Both the position numbers and the translations under genes were made by a program. The notes beneath the pieces were generated by a model, which saw only the letters and a program-made list of their open reading frames with translations, was not told the origin of the DNA and made no database searches. A stretch of DNA of 61,193 bases from Miltoncostaeales bacterium. Lineage in GTDB: Bacteria > Actinomycetota > Thermoleophilia > Miltoncostaeales > Miltoncostaeaceae. The stretch covers positions 1 to 61,193 of the forward strand of contig JAURGT010000004.1 of assembly GCA_030833665.1 (NCBI GenBank). The letters run 5' to 3'. This document shows, piece after piece, positions 39,370-47,649 of the stretch (position 1 is its first letter; each line of letters begins with the position of its first letter).

Positions 39370-40346
39370 GTACGCGGCGCGGCGGCGGGCGCGGGCGTGA
39401 GGGGGCGCCGCGCGCGGGGCAGGCGCACCGCATCCGGCGCCGGCCGGCCTTCGGGCGCGACGACCGCGAGATCTCCACGCGGCTTGTCACGCTGAAGCCG
39501 GCCGACGGCCACGAATGGGACGGACTTCTGCTGCGTCCGCGCTTCGGCGACCCGGCATTCCGGCGCCTGCTGGTGATCGTGGTGCACGGGTCGGTGGGTA
39601 ACTACCTCACGGGCGTGCCGCGTCGCGTGGCGTTCGAGCTGGCCGAGGATGGCTTCCCGGTGATGACCATCAACACGCGGCTGGCCAACTACGGCCCCTT
39701 CTTCGGTGGTGGGCTGTTCCACAAGACGCCGCTCGACCTCGACGCCGCGCTCGAGGTGGCGCGCGCCAACGGATTCGACCGCGTGGTGCTGCTGGGCTAC
39801 AGCATGGGCAGCACGGTGTGCACCAACTTCATCGCCAACACCGACGCGCCCGAGGTGGTGGGGCTGCTCACCATCGCGCACCCGGCGTCGCTGCCCGAGG
39901 CGCTGCGCCTGAGGTGGCAGCGCTACGGCGCCACGCCCTCGTACGAGGAGGTGGCCGACTACGCGCGGCCGATCGTGGCGGAGGACCCCGACGACCCGCC
40001 GGGCGATCGCATCTTCACGGTGATGCGCGCCAACGGTCCGCGGCCCACGCCCGAGAATGGCGAGATCTGGACCTATGCCACATGGTGGTCGTCGCGCGGG
40101 CCGGAGTCGCCCCATGCCGTGAGCCGCGACCAGATCGGCAAGGTGCGCGTGCCCATCGCGATCCTGCAGGCGGGCAACGACCACCTCATCCAGCCGGGGG
40201 AGGGCTACGACCTGCTGAGCACGGCAGCCGCGGCCGGCAACCACGATGTGCTGCTCGACGTGGTGACGCAGGCCGACCACGTGTTCACCGGGTGCGTGGA
40301 CGTCGTGTCCGACCTGGCATCAGCCTGGCTCGCAAACCTGGCCTGA
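39366..40346 (+). CDS. Alpha/beta hydrolase, paralogue of the preceding gene
   Basis: 326 residues starting GTG 39366, overlapping the upstream stop (GTGA). A basic, glycine-rich N-terminal extension (about 28 residues) precedes the fold: VIVVHGSVGNYL, LLGYSMGST (nucleophile serine), an acid candidate in QAGNDHLIQP and His in TQADHVF. Tandem duplication of the neighbour is clear from co-linear motifs. Confidence 0.82.
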   Translation: MSTRRGGGRGREGAPRAGQAHRIRRRPAFGRDDREISTRLVTLKPADGHEWDGLLLRPRFGDPAFRRLLVIVVHGSVGNYLTGVPRRVAFELAEDGFPVMTINTRLANYGPFFGGGLFHKTPLDLDAALEVARANGFDRVVLLGYSMGSTVCTNFIANTDAPEVVGLLTIAHPASLPEALRLRWQRYGATPSYEEVADYARPIVAEDPDDPPGDRIFTVMRANGPRPTPENGEIWTYATWWSSRGPESPHAVSRDQIGKVRVPIAILQAGNDHLIQPGEGYDLLSTAAAAGNHDVLLDVVTQADHVFTGCVDVVSDLASAWLANLA

Positions 40347-40527
40347 TTACGGGGATTTCTCCGGACTCATTCGGTTGGGTGTGGAGTTATCCACAGGCAG
40401 AGCGGCGCGCGGGATCCGCATGACAGCCATGGTTCTGGGCCGAGGGTGTGGAAGCAACCTGTACAGACTGTGGACACGTTGTTCAGGTTGTCCGTTCCTG
40501 CCGCACTCAACCCACGAGGGGCTGCTC
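40347..40527. other. AT-richer gap with DnaA-box-like sequences
   Basis: 181 bp between the hydrolase and the rhodopsin. It contains a perfect DnaA-box match ttatccaca (40387-40395), itself half of the dyad tgtgga-gtta-tccaca, and a near match on the other strand (gtgtccaca, 40469-40477). No gene seen. The Shine-Dalgarno of the rhodopsin (gagggg) is at its right end. Confidence 0.4.
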
Positions 40528-41028
40528 ATGGTTGAGCCCTGAGACGCCATCCAGATCTGGCTCTGGATCGGCACCAGCGGCATGGCGCTCGGCGCCCTTG
40601 CCTTCCTCTTCATGGCGGCGCGCGAAAGGCCGGGCCACCGATGGTTCCAGACCACCACGTTCTTCATCGTCGGCATCGCCGCCATTGCTTATCTGGCGAT
40701 GGCGCTCGAGCAGGGGTACTTCCCGATCCTTTGGGAGGGTCAGGACATGGCCGAGCCCTTCTACTGGGCCCGCTACGTGGACTGGATCTTCACCACCCCG
40801 CTCGTGCTGCTCGACCTGGCGCTGCTCGCCGGGGCCACCAAGGAGGCCATCGCCTGGCTGCTCTGGGTGCTGCTGTCGGAGGTCGTCAGGGCCGCCAACC
40901 AGCGCGCTCCCGAGGTGAAGGCCAAGGTCATCCAGTTGGCCGTGTTGCTCGCGGTCGTCTGGACGATCTACCCGATCCTCTGGTTGCGCCGGAAGGTGCT
41001 CGAGGCCGCGCGTCCGTCGATGGCCTGA
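40528..41028 (+). pseudogene. Microbial rhodopsin, interrupted and lacking helix G
   Basis: Reading from ATG 40528, which has a gagggg Shine-Dalgarno, the frame is MVEP-TGA-DAIQ and then an open frame to TGA 41026. Helix A (IWLWIGTSGMALGALAF), helix B (FFIVGIAAIAYLAMAL) and helix C (YWARYVDWIFTTP, LVLLDLALL) are clear. They keep the proton-pump residues equivalent to bacteriorhodopsin Arg82, Asp85, Thr89 and Asp96. The frame then jumps from the start of helix D to the end of helix E (WLLWVLLSEV), continues through helix F (VVWTIYPILWL), and ends in a 13-residue tail without helix G or the retinal-binding lysine. About 165 codons remain, against 220-250 normally. Either decaying or a very unusual product. 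Translation might restart at ATG 40582 inside helix A. Confidence 0.85.
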
Positions 41029-41047
41029 CGGCCGCATCGTCTCCCCG

Positions 41048-41078
41048 GCCCGCGCGTCGCTCCATGCGGCGCGCGGGC
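41048..41078 (+). terminator. 13-bp hairpin after the rhodopsin gene
   Basis: gcccgcgcg (41048-41056) pairs with cgcgcgggc (41070-41078), and the stem continues inward with one G-T pair to a 5-nt loop. The -10 hexamer of the next gene begins at the following base. Confidence 0.65.
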
Positions 41079-41084
41079 TAGGGT
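41079..41084 (+). promoter_or_regulatory. -10 element TAGGGT deciding the MFS start
   Basis: TAGGGT ends 7 nt before ATG 41092. It overlaps the alternative GTG 41083, making that codon unlikely as the start. Confidence 0.5.
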
Positions 41085-41091
41085 GGTGACG

Positions 41092-42327
41092 ATGCCCGCC
41101 CTCGCGCTACCCGGCGTCGGATGCCTGCGCGAGCAGTCATTCCGCCTGTTGTTCACGTCGCAGTTGCTCAGCGCCGTGGGAGACACCGTGGCGTCGGTCG
41201 CGGTGCCATTCGCGATCATCGCCCTGGGCGGCGGGGCTGGGGACATCGGCCTGGTTCTCGGAGCCCGTGCGGTTCCGCTCGTGCTGTTCCTGCTGGTGGG
41301 CGGGGTGTGGTCCGACCGCATGTCGCGCCGCACGGTGATGATCGCCAGCGACGCCGTGCGCGCGGGGTGCCAGGCCGCGTTCGCCGCCATCCTCCTTCTC
41401 GGGGTGGGAGGAGTCCCGGCCATCGTGGCCATCACCTTCGTGTACGGCACGGCAGAGGCGTTCTTCCGCCCGGCGCTCTCGGGAATCCTCCCGCAGTCGG
41501 TGTCGCCCGAGCGCCTGCAGGAGGCCTATGGGCTCATCGCCATGACCCCGGCGGTCGGGATGCTGGCCGGGGGAATCCTCGGCGGCACTGCGGTGGCGCT
41601 CATCTCACCGGCCGGTGCGATCGCCCTCGACGCCGCCACCTTCGCGGTGGCGATCGTGCTGCTCGCCTTCGCGCGGTTCCGTCCGGTGGCGCTGGCCCAG
41701 GCGGGCCGGTCGTTCGTCGCCGACCTGCGTGAGGGCTGGGATGCCTTCCGGCGTCGGTCATGGCTCGTGGTCGTCGTGGTGGGCGAGTCGTTCTACGCCC
41801 TGCTCGTGATGCCGGCGATCTTCGTGGCGGGCCCGCTCGTGGCCGAGGAGTACCTCGACGGCGCCACGTCCTATGCGGCGATCGTGTCGGCGTTCGGCCT
41901 GGGCTTCGTCACCGGTGGGTTGATCGTCGCCCGCCTCAAGCCACGGCGCCCGCTCGTGCTGGCCTACGCCGTGACATTGCCCTTCGTCGGCACGTTCATC
42001 GCCCTCTCGGTGCCGGCGCCCACCGCGGTCATCGCGGCGTGCGCATGGGTAGGCGGCACGGTCATCATCATCTCCGGGAGCCTCCTCGAGACCACCATCA
42101 CCCGGCAGGTGACCCCCGACCTGCGCTCGCGCGTGGGGTCGTTCCGTGCCCTGGGAAGCCAGGTATGCCAGCCCATCGGCTTCGCGATTGCCGGCGGCAT
42201 CATCGCCGGCATCGGCCTGTCGGGAATCATGTGGCTGGCCGTGGCTGCGGTGTTCGCGAACGTGGCACTGGTGCTGGCCACCCCGAGCGTGCGAGCACTG
42301 GACGACAGCGCCCCGGGCCTGGCCTGA
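41092..42327 (+). CDS. MFS transporter (MFS_3/enterobactin-exporter-like)
   Basis: 411 residues, about 12 helices. FRLLFTSQLLSAVGDTVASVAVPFAI, GGVWSDRMSRRTVMIASD (motif A) and YGTAEAFFRPALSGILPQ are typical of the MFS_3 group, which includes siderophore and drug exporters. Substrate not predictable. It stands alone behind the rhodopsin remnant. Confidence 0.87.
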   Translation: MPALALPGVGCLREQSFRLLFTSQLLSAVGDTVASVAVPFAIIALGGGAGDIGLVLGARAVPLVLFLLVGGVWSDRMSRRTVMIASDAVRAGCQAAFAAILLLGVGGVPAIVAITFVYGTAEAFFRPALSGILPQSVSPERLQEAYGLIAMTPAVGMLAGGILGGTAVALISPAGAIALDAATFAVAIVLLAFARFRPVALAQAGRSFVADLREGWDAFRRRSWLVVVVVGESFYALLVMPAIFVAGPLVAEEYLDGATSYAAIVSAFGLGFVTGGLIVARLKPRRPLVLAYAVTLPFVGTFIALSVPAPTAVIAACAWVGGTVIIISGSLLETTITRQVTPDLRSRVGSFRALGSQVCQPIGFAIAGGIIAGIGLSGIMWLAVAAVFANVALVLATPSVRALDDSAPGLA

Positions 42328-42390
42328 GGGGGCCGTGACCATCACCTCTTCGGCAGAGTCCACCCGTCAACCCCACCGCAGGAGGCTTCC

Positions 42391-42696
42391 ATGCCGGCAG
42401 TGATCGAGTTCACCCTCCAGGCCAAGCCCGGCCACTACGACGAGGTGAAGGAGAAGTACATCGCCTTCGCCGACGCCTTCGTGCAGTCGATCCCCGATGA
42501 GGAGTTCGCGCTGATCACCGGTGACCCGGCGAGCGGCACCCTGCGTGGTATCGGCGTGTTCGACAACTGGCAGTCGGGGGCAGACGCCAACAGCCTGGCG
42601 TCGTTCGCTGCGTTCATGGACAGCATCGAGGACCTCATCACGGGCCCCCCGACGCGCACCGAGATGGACCTGGTGCACGTCTACGTGCGCCAGTAG
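42391..42696 (+). CDS. Small ABM-like (dimeric alpha/beta barrel) protein
   Basis: 101 residues: VIEFTLQAKPGHYDEVKEKYIAFADAF, GIGVFDNWQSGADA and MDLVHVYVRQ follow the ferredoxin-like fold of antibiotic-biosynthesis-monooxygenase-type proteins. No catalytic residues can be assigned. Shine-Dalgarno aggagg precedes ATG. Followed by the 27-bp palindrome. Confidence 0.6.
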   Translation: MPAVIEFTLQAKPGHYDEVKEKYIAFADAFVQSIPDEEFALITGDPASGTLRGIGVFDNWQSGADANSLASFAAFMDSIEDLITGPPTRTEMDLVHVYVRQ

Positions 42697-42702
42697 GGCC
42701 CA

Positions 42703-42758
42703 ACCCCGGTGTCAGGCACTTAACCGAACACGTTCGGTTAAGTGCCTGACACCGGGGT
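42703..42758. repeat. 27-bp perfect palindrome between convergent genes
   Basis: Arms 42703-42729 and 42732-42758 are exact reverse complements with only 2 nt between them. It contains the ggtgtcaggcac / gtgcctgacacc pair seen in extragenic palindromes of many bacteria. It ends 2 bp before the sirtuin stop codon and probably terminates both convergent genes. The low-GC centre (ttaaccgaac) is unlike its surroundings. Confidence 0.9.
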
Positions 42759-42759
42759 C

Positions 42760-43509
42760 CTAGGCGCCGAGTGCGGCGAGCACCGCCGTCATGGTGGGGC
42801 CGGCCTTCTCGTGGATCCTCACCGTGCAGCGGTGGTCGTAGTCGGTCTCGCTCTCGGTGAGGATCGCCAGGCGGCCGCCGCGAGAGAGCACCACCCCCGG
42901 AAGCTGGCTCACCGGCGTCACCTGCAGGCTCGAGCCGATCACCAGCATCACGTCCGCGCGCTCAGCGGCGTCGTATGCGGCCTCGATGGCCTCCATGGGC
43001 AGCTGCTCGCCGAACAGCACAACCCCGCTCTTCATCTGGAACCCGCAGTTGCAGCGCGGCACGCCGTCGTGCGCCGAGTCGGCCCTCGCGCAGAGCTCAT
43101 CAATGCTCACCGCGTGGCTGCAGCGGATGCACCGGCCGCCATCGAGCGAGCCATGCACCTCGATCACGTCCACCGCCCCGGCGCGTGAGTGCAGCCGGTC
43201 GATGTTCTGGGTGATGATCGCCTTCACCACTCCGCGCCGCTGCAGTTCGGCCACCGCCTCGTGCGCGGGGTTGGGGTCCACCGCGCCCAGCATGTCGATG
43301 CGTGGCCGATGGAAGCGCCAGAACAGCGCCGGGTCGTCCATGAACGTGCTCATGGACGCCACCTTCATCGGGTCGTAGGTCTCCCACAGGCCGCCCGCCG
43401 AGCGGAAGTCGGGGATGCCGCTCTCGGTGCTGATGCCCGCACCCGTGAGCACAACCGCGTGCTCCGCCTCGGCGAGCAGCGCGGCGAGGGCCTCAGGCGA
43501 ATCGCTCAT
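42760..43509 (-). CDS. cobB: NAD-dependent protein deacylase, canonical sirtuin
   Basis: 249 residues with every Sir2 signature: LTGAGISTESGIPDFRS, TQNIDRLHSRAG, catalytic His in EVHGS, and IGSSLQVTPVSQLP. Of the four zinc ligands, CIRC and CNC are evident. It removes acyl groups from lysines using NAD+. It serves as an internal reference for the degenerate sirtuin at 8294. TAGCCT ends 6 nt before ATG 43509. Confidence 0.94.
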   Translation of the reverse strand: MSDSPEALAALLAEAEHAVVLTGAGISTESGIPDFRSAGGLWETYDPMKVASMSTFMDDPALFWRFHRPRIDMLGAVDPNPAHEAVAELQRRGVVKAIITQNIDRLHSRAGAVDVIEVHGSLDGGRCIRCSHAVSIDELCARADSAHDGVPRCNCGFQMKSGVVLFGEQLPMEAIEAAYDAAERADVMLVIGSSLQVTPVSQLPGVVLSRGGRLAILTESETDYDHRCTVRIHEKAGPTMTAVLAALGA

Positions 43510-43543
43510 GCCGGGAGGCTACTGCGCCATCGTCTGGGTCTTC

Positions 43544-44425
43544 TCAGCGCGGCGGCGGCCCCCCCGGACCGCCGGGCGGGCGCATCGGCGGCATCGGCCC
43601 GCCCGCCGCCCCGGCCTGGGTGATCGGAGTGCCCCGGAAGCACCCGATCGTGTACGGGAACGCCGTGGTGGCGTGGTAGCCGTAGGAGCCGTCCGGCTGC
43701 GTGCGCCCATTGCACTTGTCGAGCGTGGTCGCCGCCGAGGACTTCTTCCACGTGTAGGCGCTCCAGGAATCCCTCTTCGGGTTCCCGGTGCGCACGTAGC
43801 CCGACTTCATCACGGCCGTCTTCGTGCATGCCGTATCGAGGCACCCGCGGGGTCCGTAGATGGGGAAGCCGTCGATGGCGTAGCCCACGATGCGGTTTCC
43901 GCCGAAGCCGCACGAGGCCGTCGACGTGATGTAGTGGTCGTGATACTCCGCCGCCGGTCCTGTGTGGCCGCCGCAGGTGTCGAGCAGGCCGTTGTACTTG
44001 GGGTCGCCGTAGGCCTCATCGGCCGGCATGGGCCCCTCCATTGCGGCGTAGACGGGGATGCCCGTGACGGTGAACGCGACGGTGCCCATGCGCCGACGCA
44101 CGCTGGTGGTGCCCGCGGCCCTCTTTGGCGCCACCGGCACGGTCCATGTCCAGTCCTGGGTGCGAAGCCCGTTGGGTGTCTTCCTCGTGAAGGTGTACGA
44201 CGGCATGCCGTTCGACGTGACGATGAGATTCGACCCGGAGCACGTTGCGGACACCCTGGCGTCGGCGTAACCGGAGCCTGCGCCCGGCATACCGGCCTTG
44301 ATCGTGAACAGCGCAGCGTCACACGGGGTGGCGCTCGAGGCTGCCGTGGGCAGCACGATCGCGGCCGTGCCGAGCGCACCCGCGCCGATGAGCGCGGTGC
44401 CGAGGAGTATCGCGGGAGTCTTCAT
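43544..44425 (-). CDS. Secreted YHYH-domain protein
   Basis: 293 residues with a signal peptide (about 1-31). The YHYH family core is visible: AEYHDHYITSTASCGFGGNRIVGYAIDGFPIYGPRG, followed by YGYHATTAFPYTIGCFRG. Histidines and paired cysteines suggest metal binding, but the family is functionally uncharacterised. The C-terminus is a Pro/Gly-rich tail (GGPMPPMRPPGGPGG). Divergent from the large propeller protein. Confidence 0.85.
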   Translation of the reverse strand: MKTPAILLGTALIGAGALGTAAIVLPTAASSATPCDAALFTIKAGMPGAGSGYADARVSATCSGSNLIVTSNGMPSYTFTRKTPNGLRTQDWTWTVPVAPKRAAGTTSVRRRMGTVAFTVTGIPVYAAMEGPMPADEAYGDPKYNGLLDTCGGHTGPAAEYHDHYITSTASCGFGGNRIVGYAIDGFPIYGPRGCLDTACTKTAVMKSGYVRTGNPKRDSWSAYTWKKSSAATTLDKCNGRTQPDGSYGYHATTAFPYTIGCFRGTPITQAGAAGGPMPPMRPPGGPGGPPPR

Positions 44426-44516
44426 GCGGATGAGATTGCCAGTCGTCTCGTCACGAGCGATAAGTGCGGCGTAAGAGTCCCCGAAGGGGTGCTGTGGGGA
44501 TTGCCCTACACGTGTC

Positions 44517-44544
44517 TTGACGGTGCCCGTTGCGCCGATATTTT
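44517..44544 (+). promoter_or_regulatory. Promoter of the large propeller protein
   Basis: ttgacg (44517-44522), a 16-bp spacer, and tatttt (44539-44544), which ends 7 nt before ATG 44552. It is the best -35/-10 pair in the window and implies a leaderless mRNA. Confidence 0.6.
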
Positions 44545-44551
44545 TTCGGAC

Positions 44552-47500
44552 ATGACGACCCCCACTTGGCTTCGTTCCGTTGTGATCACCGCGGCTGCGG
44601 CAGTCATGGCCCTTGTGGCCGCCGCGCCTGCCGTGGCGGTGGACCGCATTACGCGCCAGGCCGGCTTCAACGCGCGTGCCTGGACACTGACCCAGCCCGA
44701 CGCGAACGGCGTCAGGTATGTGGGGGGTGATTTCACTTCGTACAAGGCGTGGGACACCGGCAACATCGCAGCGCTCAGCACGACGACGGGTGACGTCAAT
44801 CCGACGTTCCCGAACGTTTCCACCTGGCCGACCGTCTACGCCGTCACCGGTGACGGCGCCGGAGGTTTCTACGTGGCTGGGGGCGCCCTGAATGTGGGTG
44901 GGCAGTCGCACAGCCGCCTCGTGCACATCCTCGCGGATGGCTCCACCGACCCGAACTTCTCGCCGACGCTGAATGACCGGGTGCTCAACGTGGAGTACGA
45001 CGCTGTGTCGGGCACGGTGTTCGCGGTGGGCATGTTCACCCAGGCGAATGGCACCACCCGCAACCGGGTGGCCGCATTCGACACCGCGGGCACCTTGCTG
45101 TCATTTAACCCGGGCACCAACTCATGGACGTGGTCCATCAGGAAGGTGGGCGACAACGCATACATCACGGGCAACTTCGGAACCATCGCCGGCGCGAACC
45201 GCGGGCGTGCGGCCTCCGTCCGCCTGGGTGCGCGAACGGGTGGCGCCTCCGGCACCTGCCTTACGAACTGGGACAACGCGGATTGCCTGAACGCCTTCGA
45301 TCCGCAGGCGACGGGCTGGGCCGTCGTGGACATCGCCGTTGATGGCGGTACGGCGTACCTGGCGGCACACGGCGACGCAGCAGGTGGCGTGCGCACCGGC
45401 TTCGCCGCGGTGGATGCCACCACGGGCGCCGTGGACTCATGGGATCCAGCCGTCGATGGCGACGTCGATTCGGTGCTGGTCTCCGGCGGCCAGGTCTACC
45501 TCGTCGGCTCCTTCGCCAACGCGGGCGGGCAGGCCCGCGGTTGGGGCGCGGCGTTCTCGACGTCTGCTGGGCACGCGCTTCAGGCGTGGAACCCCGACGC
45601 CGCCGGCGGGGGCTCCTACAACAATGCGCAGGGCATTCGCGACATCGCCATAGATGGCGCGACGGCATACCTCGCCGGCAACTTCTGGTCGCTCGGGGGC
45701 ACGGCCCGCAACCGTGTTGGCGCGGTCGATGCGACCACAGGGGCCGTGACCTCCTGGAACCCGCACGTGGGCGACTGGACCAACGGAGTGTCGGCGACCG
45801 CCACATCGATCGCCATCGAGGGGACGACCGCGCTCATCGGCGGGGACTTCACGGCCGCAGGCGGCCTGCCGCGCATGCATGCCGCGGCGATCGGATCGGA
45901 CGGGATCCTCACCGACTGGGCGCCTGCGGTCAGCGGCCCCGTCTACTCGTTCGCGTCCGACGGGACGACCGTCTACATGGCGGGCACGTTCCAGCGCGTG
46001 AATGGCCAGTCGCGCGTGTGGGCTGCGGCCGTGGGCACCAACGGACAACTCACGGCATGGGACCCCCAACCGACGGGTGATCGTCCCGTGAAGGTGCTCG
46101 TCGGGGACTCGCGCGTGTACCTGGCCGGTTTCTTCAATCAGGTTGGCGGCACGGCGCGTGTGGGCCTGGCCGCAACAGACCCCTCGACGGGGGCCCTGGA
46201 GGCCGGTTTCGACGCCGACGTCGGCGGGGCCGTGGAGGACATCGTCCTCGACGGCGATACGCTCTACGTGGCCGGGCGCTTCGAGTGGATTGGCAACGGA
46301 GGCGCCGCGAACAATCGGGATCGCCTCGCGGCTGTCAACGCCACCACGGGCGCGCTGCTCCCGGGTTTCAATGCCGGCGCGTGGGGTGCCGTGCATGGCC
46401 GCGGTATCTATACCCGCGCGCTGGCCCTCAAGGACAGCCGCCTCTTCGTCGGCGGCAGTTTCACCAGCGTCACGCCTGTGGGCGGCAGCAGCACGGAGCG
46501 CAAGTATGTTGCGGCCTTCGACAAGTCGACCGGGGCTCTCGATCAGGGGTGGGATGCCAACCTGCGGGTAGGGCACAACGGCAACGGCGACGTCATCGCC
46601 ATTGCCCCGACTGCGGACGCCATCTATCTCGGCGGCGAGCAGATGGGGTACAGCACCGGCGGCGTGACCCGCGACGGCCTGGCGGCCTTCGACCCCACGA
46701 CCGGGGCCCTCCTGCCCTTCACCGCCGACGTCAGCCCCTCCGAGGTGCGTGGGCTGTCGGCGTCCGATGCCGCTGTCTATGTCGCCGGCTCGTTCGACAG
46801 CGTCGGTGGCCTGACCCGTCAGAACACCGCTGCCGTTGGCACTGACGGCACCGTCCTGGCTCCGTGGCCGATGGACCCCGGCGGCAACCACCCGGTGAGC
46901 GTGCAGATCAGCGGGTCAAATCGGGGCAGGGTGCTCTCTAGCCCCGGCGGTATCAACTGCGGCGCGAGCTGCGAGTACGGGTTCGAGGCGGGCACCACGG
47001 TGACCCTGCAGGCCACCGACCCGGACAACGCGGATTTCGCCGGTTGGGGCGGTGCGTGCGCCGGCACGAGTCTCACATGCACCGTGAGCGTCACCCAGGC
47101 CCGGACGGTGACTGCCAGCTACGTGGGCGAGGGACAGGGCCCCGCGCCGGGATCCGGCTCACCCGCGCCCGGATCGGGCTCACCCGCGCCTGATGGCTCC
47201 ACCGGCGGGTCGACCGGCTCTGAGGCGGCGGAGTCCGCTCTCGGCTCGGCCCAGAGCCCCGCCCGCGCACGCATTGCGTGGCGCATCGGGACGGCGCGAA
47301 CGGGCATCACCGCGACTCGCGGGCGACTCTCGGTGCGCGAAACGATCGCGTTCCCCCAGGCGGGGCGCTACACGCTCATCTACGTGGACGCCAACGGGAA
47401 GCGGGTGCCGCTTGCGCCGGGAACACGCATCGCCTCCCGCGTGCTCACCCGCACCGCCTATGCCCCGGTCGTCACCACCAAGGGAGCTTCGTCGGTCAAG

Positions 47501-47605
47501 GTGAGTGGACTGCTCGTGCGGCCTGGCACGGCGGCGGTCACCCTGAGGGTGATCCTGCGCAGGGCGGACGGCACGCTCGACGGCGAGGACATTCCGCTCC
47601 GCTAG
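44552..47605 (+). CDS. Large secreted delta-60-type beta-propeller protein
   Basis: 1017 residues with a signal peptide (about 1-29). Residues about 35-770 hold ten or more repeats of the type VGGDFTSxxxxxxNIAALSTTTGDVNPTF (delta-60/DUF5122 propeller repeats). Next comes a beta-repeat with GGINCGASCEYGFEAGT and DFAGWGGACAG (about 790-850, two disulfide-type Cys pairs), then a Gly/Ser/Pro linker with GSGSPAPGSGSPAP, and a final roughly 110-residue beta domain (ARIAWRIGTARTGITATRGR). Likely anchored or displayed on the cell surface; binding target unknown. Confidence 0.85.
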   Translation: MTTPTWLRSVVITAAAAVMALVAAAPAVAVDRITRQAGFNARAWTLTQPDANGVRYVGGDFTSYKAWDTGNIAALSTTTGDVNPTFPNVSTWPTVYAVTGDGAGGFYVAGGALNVGGQSHSRLVHILADGSTDPNFSPTLNDRVLNVEYDAVSGTVFAVGMFTQANGTTRNRVAAFDTAGTLLSFNPGTNSWTWSIRKVGDNAYITGNFGTIAGANRGRAASVRLGARTGGASGTCLTNWDNADCLNAFDPQATGWAVVDIAVDGGTAYLAAHGDAAGGVRTGFAAVDATTGAVDSWDPAVDGDVDSVLVSGGQVYLVGSFANAGGQARGWGAAFSTSAGHALQAWNPDAAGGGSYNNAQGIRDIAIDGATAYLAGNFWSLGGTARNRVGAVDATTGAVTSWNPHVGDWTNGVSATATSIAIEGTTALIGGDFTAAGGLPRMHAAAIGSDGILTDWAPAVSGPVYSFASDGTTVYMAGTFQRVNGQSRVWAAAVGTNGQLTAWDPQPTGDRPVKVLVGDSRVYLAGFFNQVGGTARVGLAATDPSTGALEAGFDADVGGAVEDIVLDGDTLYVAGRFEWIGNGGAANNRDRLAAVNATTGALLPGFNAGAWGAVHGRGIYTRALALKDSRLFVGGSFTSVTPVGGSSTERKYVAAFDKSTGALDQGWDANLRVGHNGNGDVIAIAPTADAIYLGGEQMGYSTGGVTRDGLAAFDPTTGALLPFTADVSPSEVRGLSASDAAVYVAGSFDSVGGLTRQNTAAVGTDGTVLAPWPMDPGGNHPVSVQISGSNRGRVLSSPGGINCGASCEYGFEAGTTVTLQATDPDNADFAGWGGACAGTSLTCTVSVTQARTVTASYVGEGQGPAPGSGSPAPGSGSPAPDGSTGGSTGSEAAESALGSAQSPARARIAWRIGTARTGITATRGRLSVRETIAFPQAGRYTLIYVDANGKRVPLAPGTRIASRVLTRTAYAPVVTTKGASSVKVSGLLVRPGTAAVTLRVILRRADGTLDGEDIPLR

Positions 47606-47649
47606 CAACTCGCGCGTGCGCGCGCGGCGCAACCCACTAGGGTTCCGCC

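Noticed and set aside
40540-40542. Reassignment of TGA to tryptophan as explanation for the rhodopsin stop
   Set aside because: Many confident genes in the window end in TGA (for example gcvP-neighbour and operon genes with GTGA/ATGA overlaps), so TGA is a normal stop in this genome.
43415-44551. An N-terminal extension of about 380 residues on the large propeller protein
   Set aside because: It runs antisense through the YHYH gene; the signal peptide and the promoter at 44517-44544 place the start at 44552.
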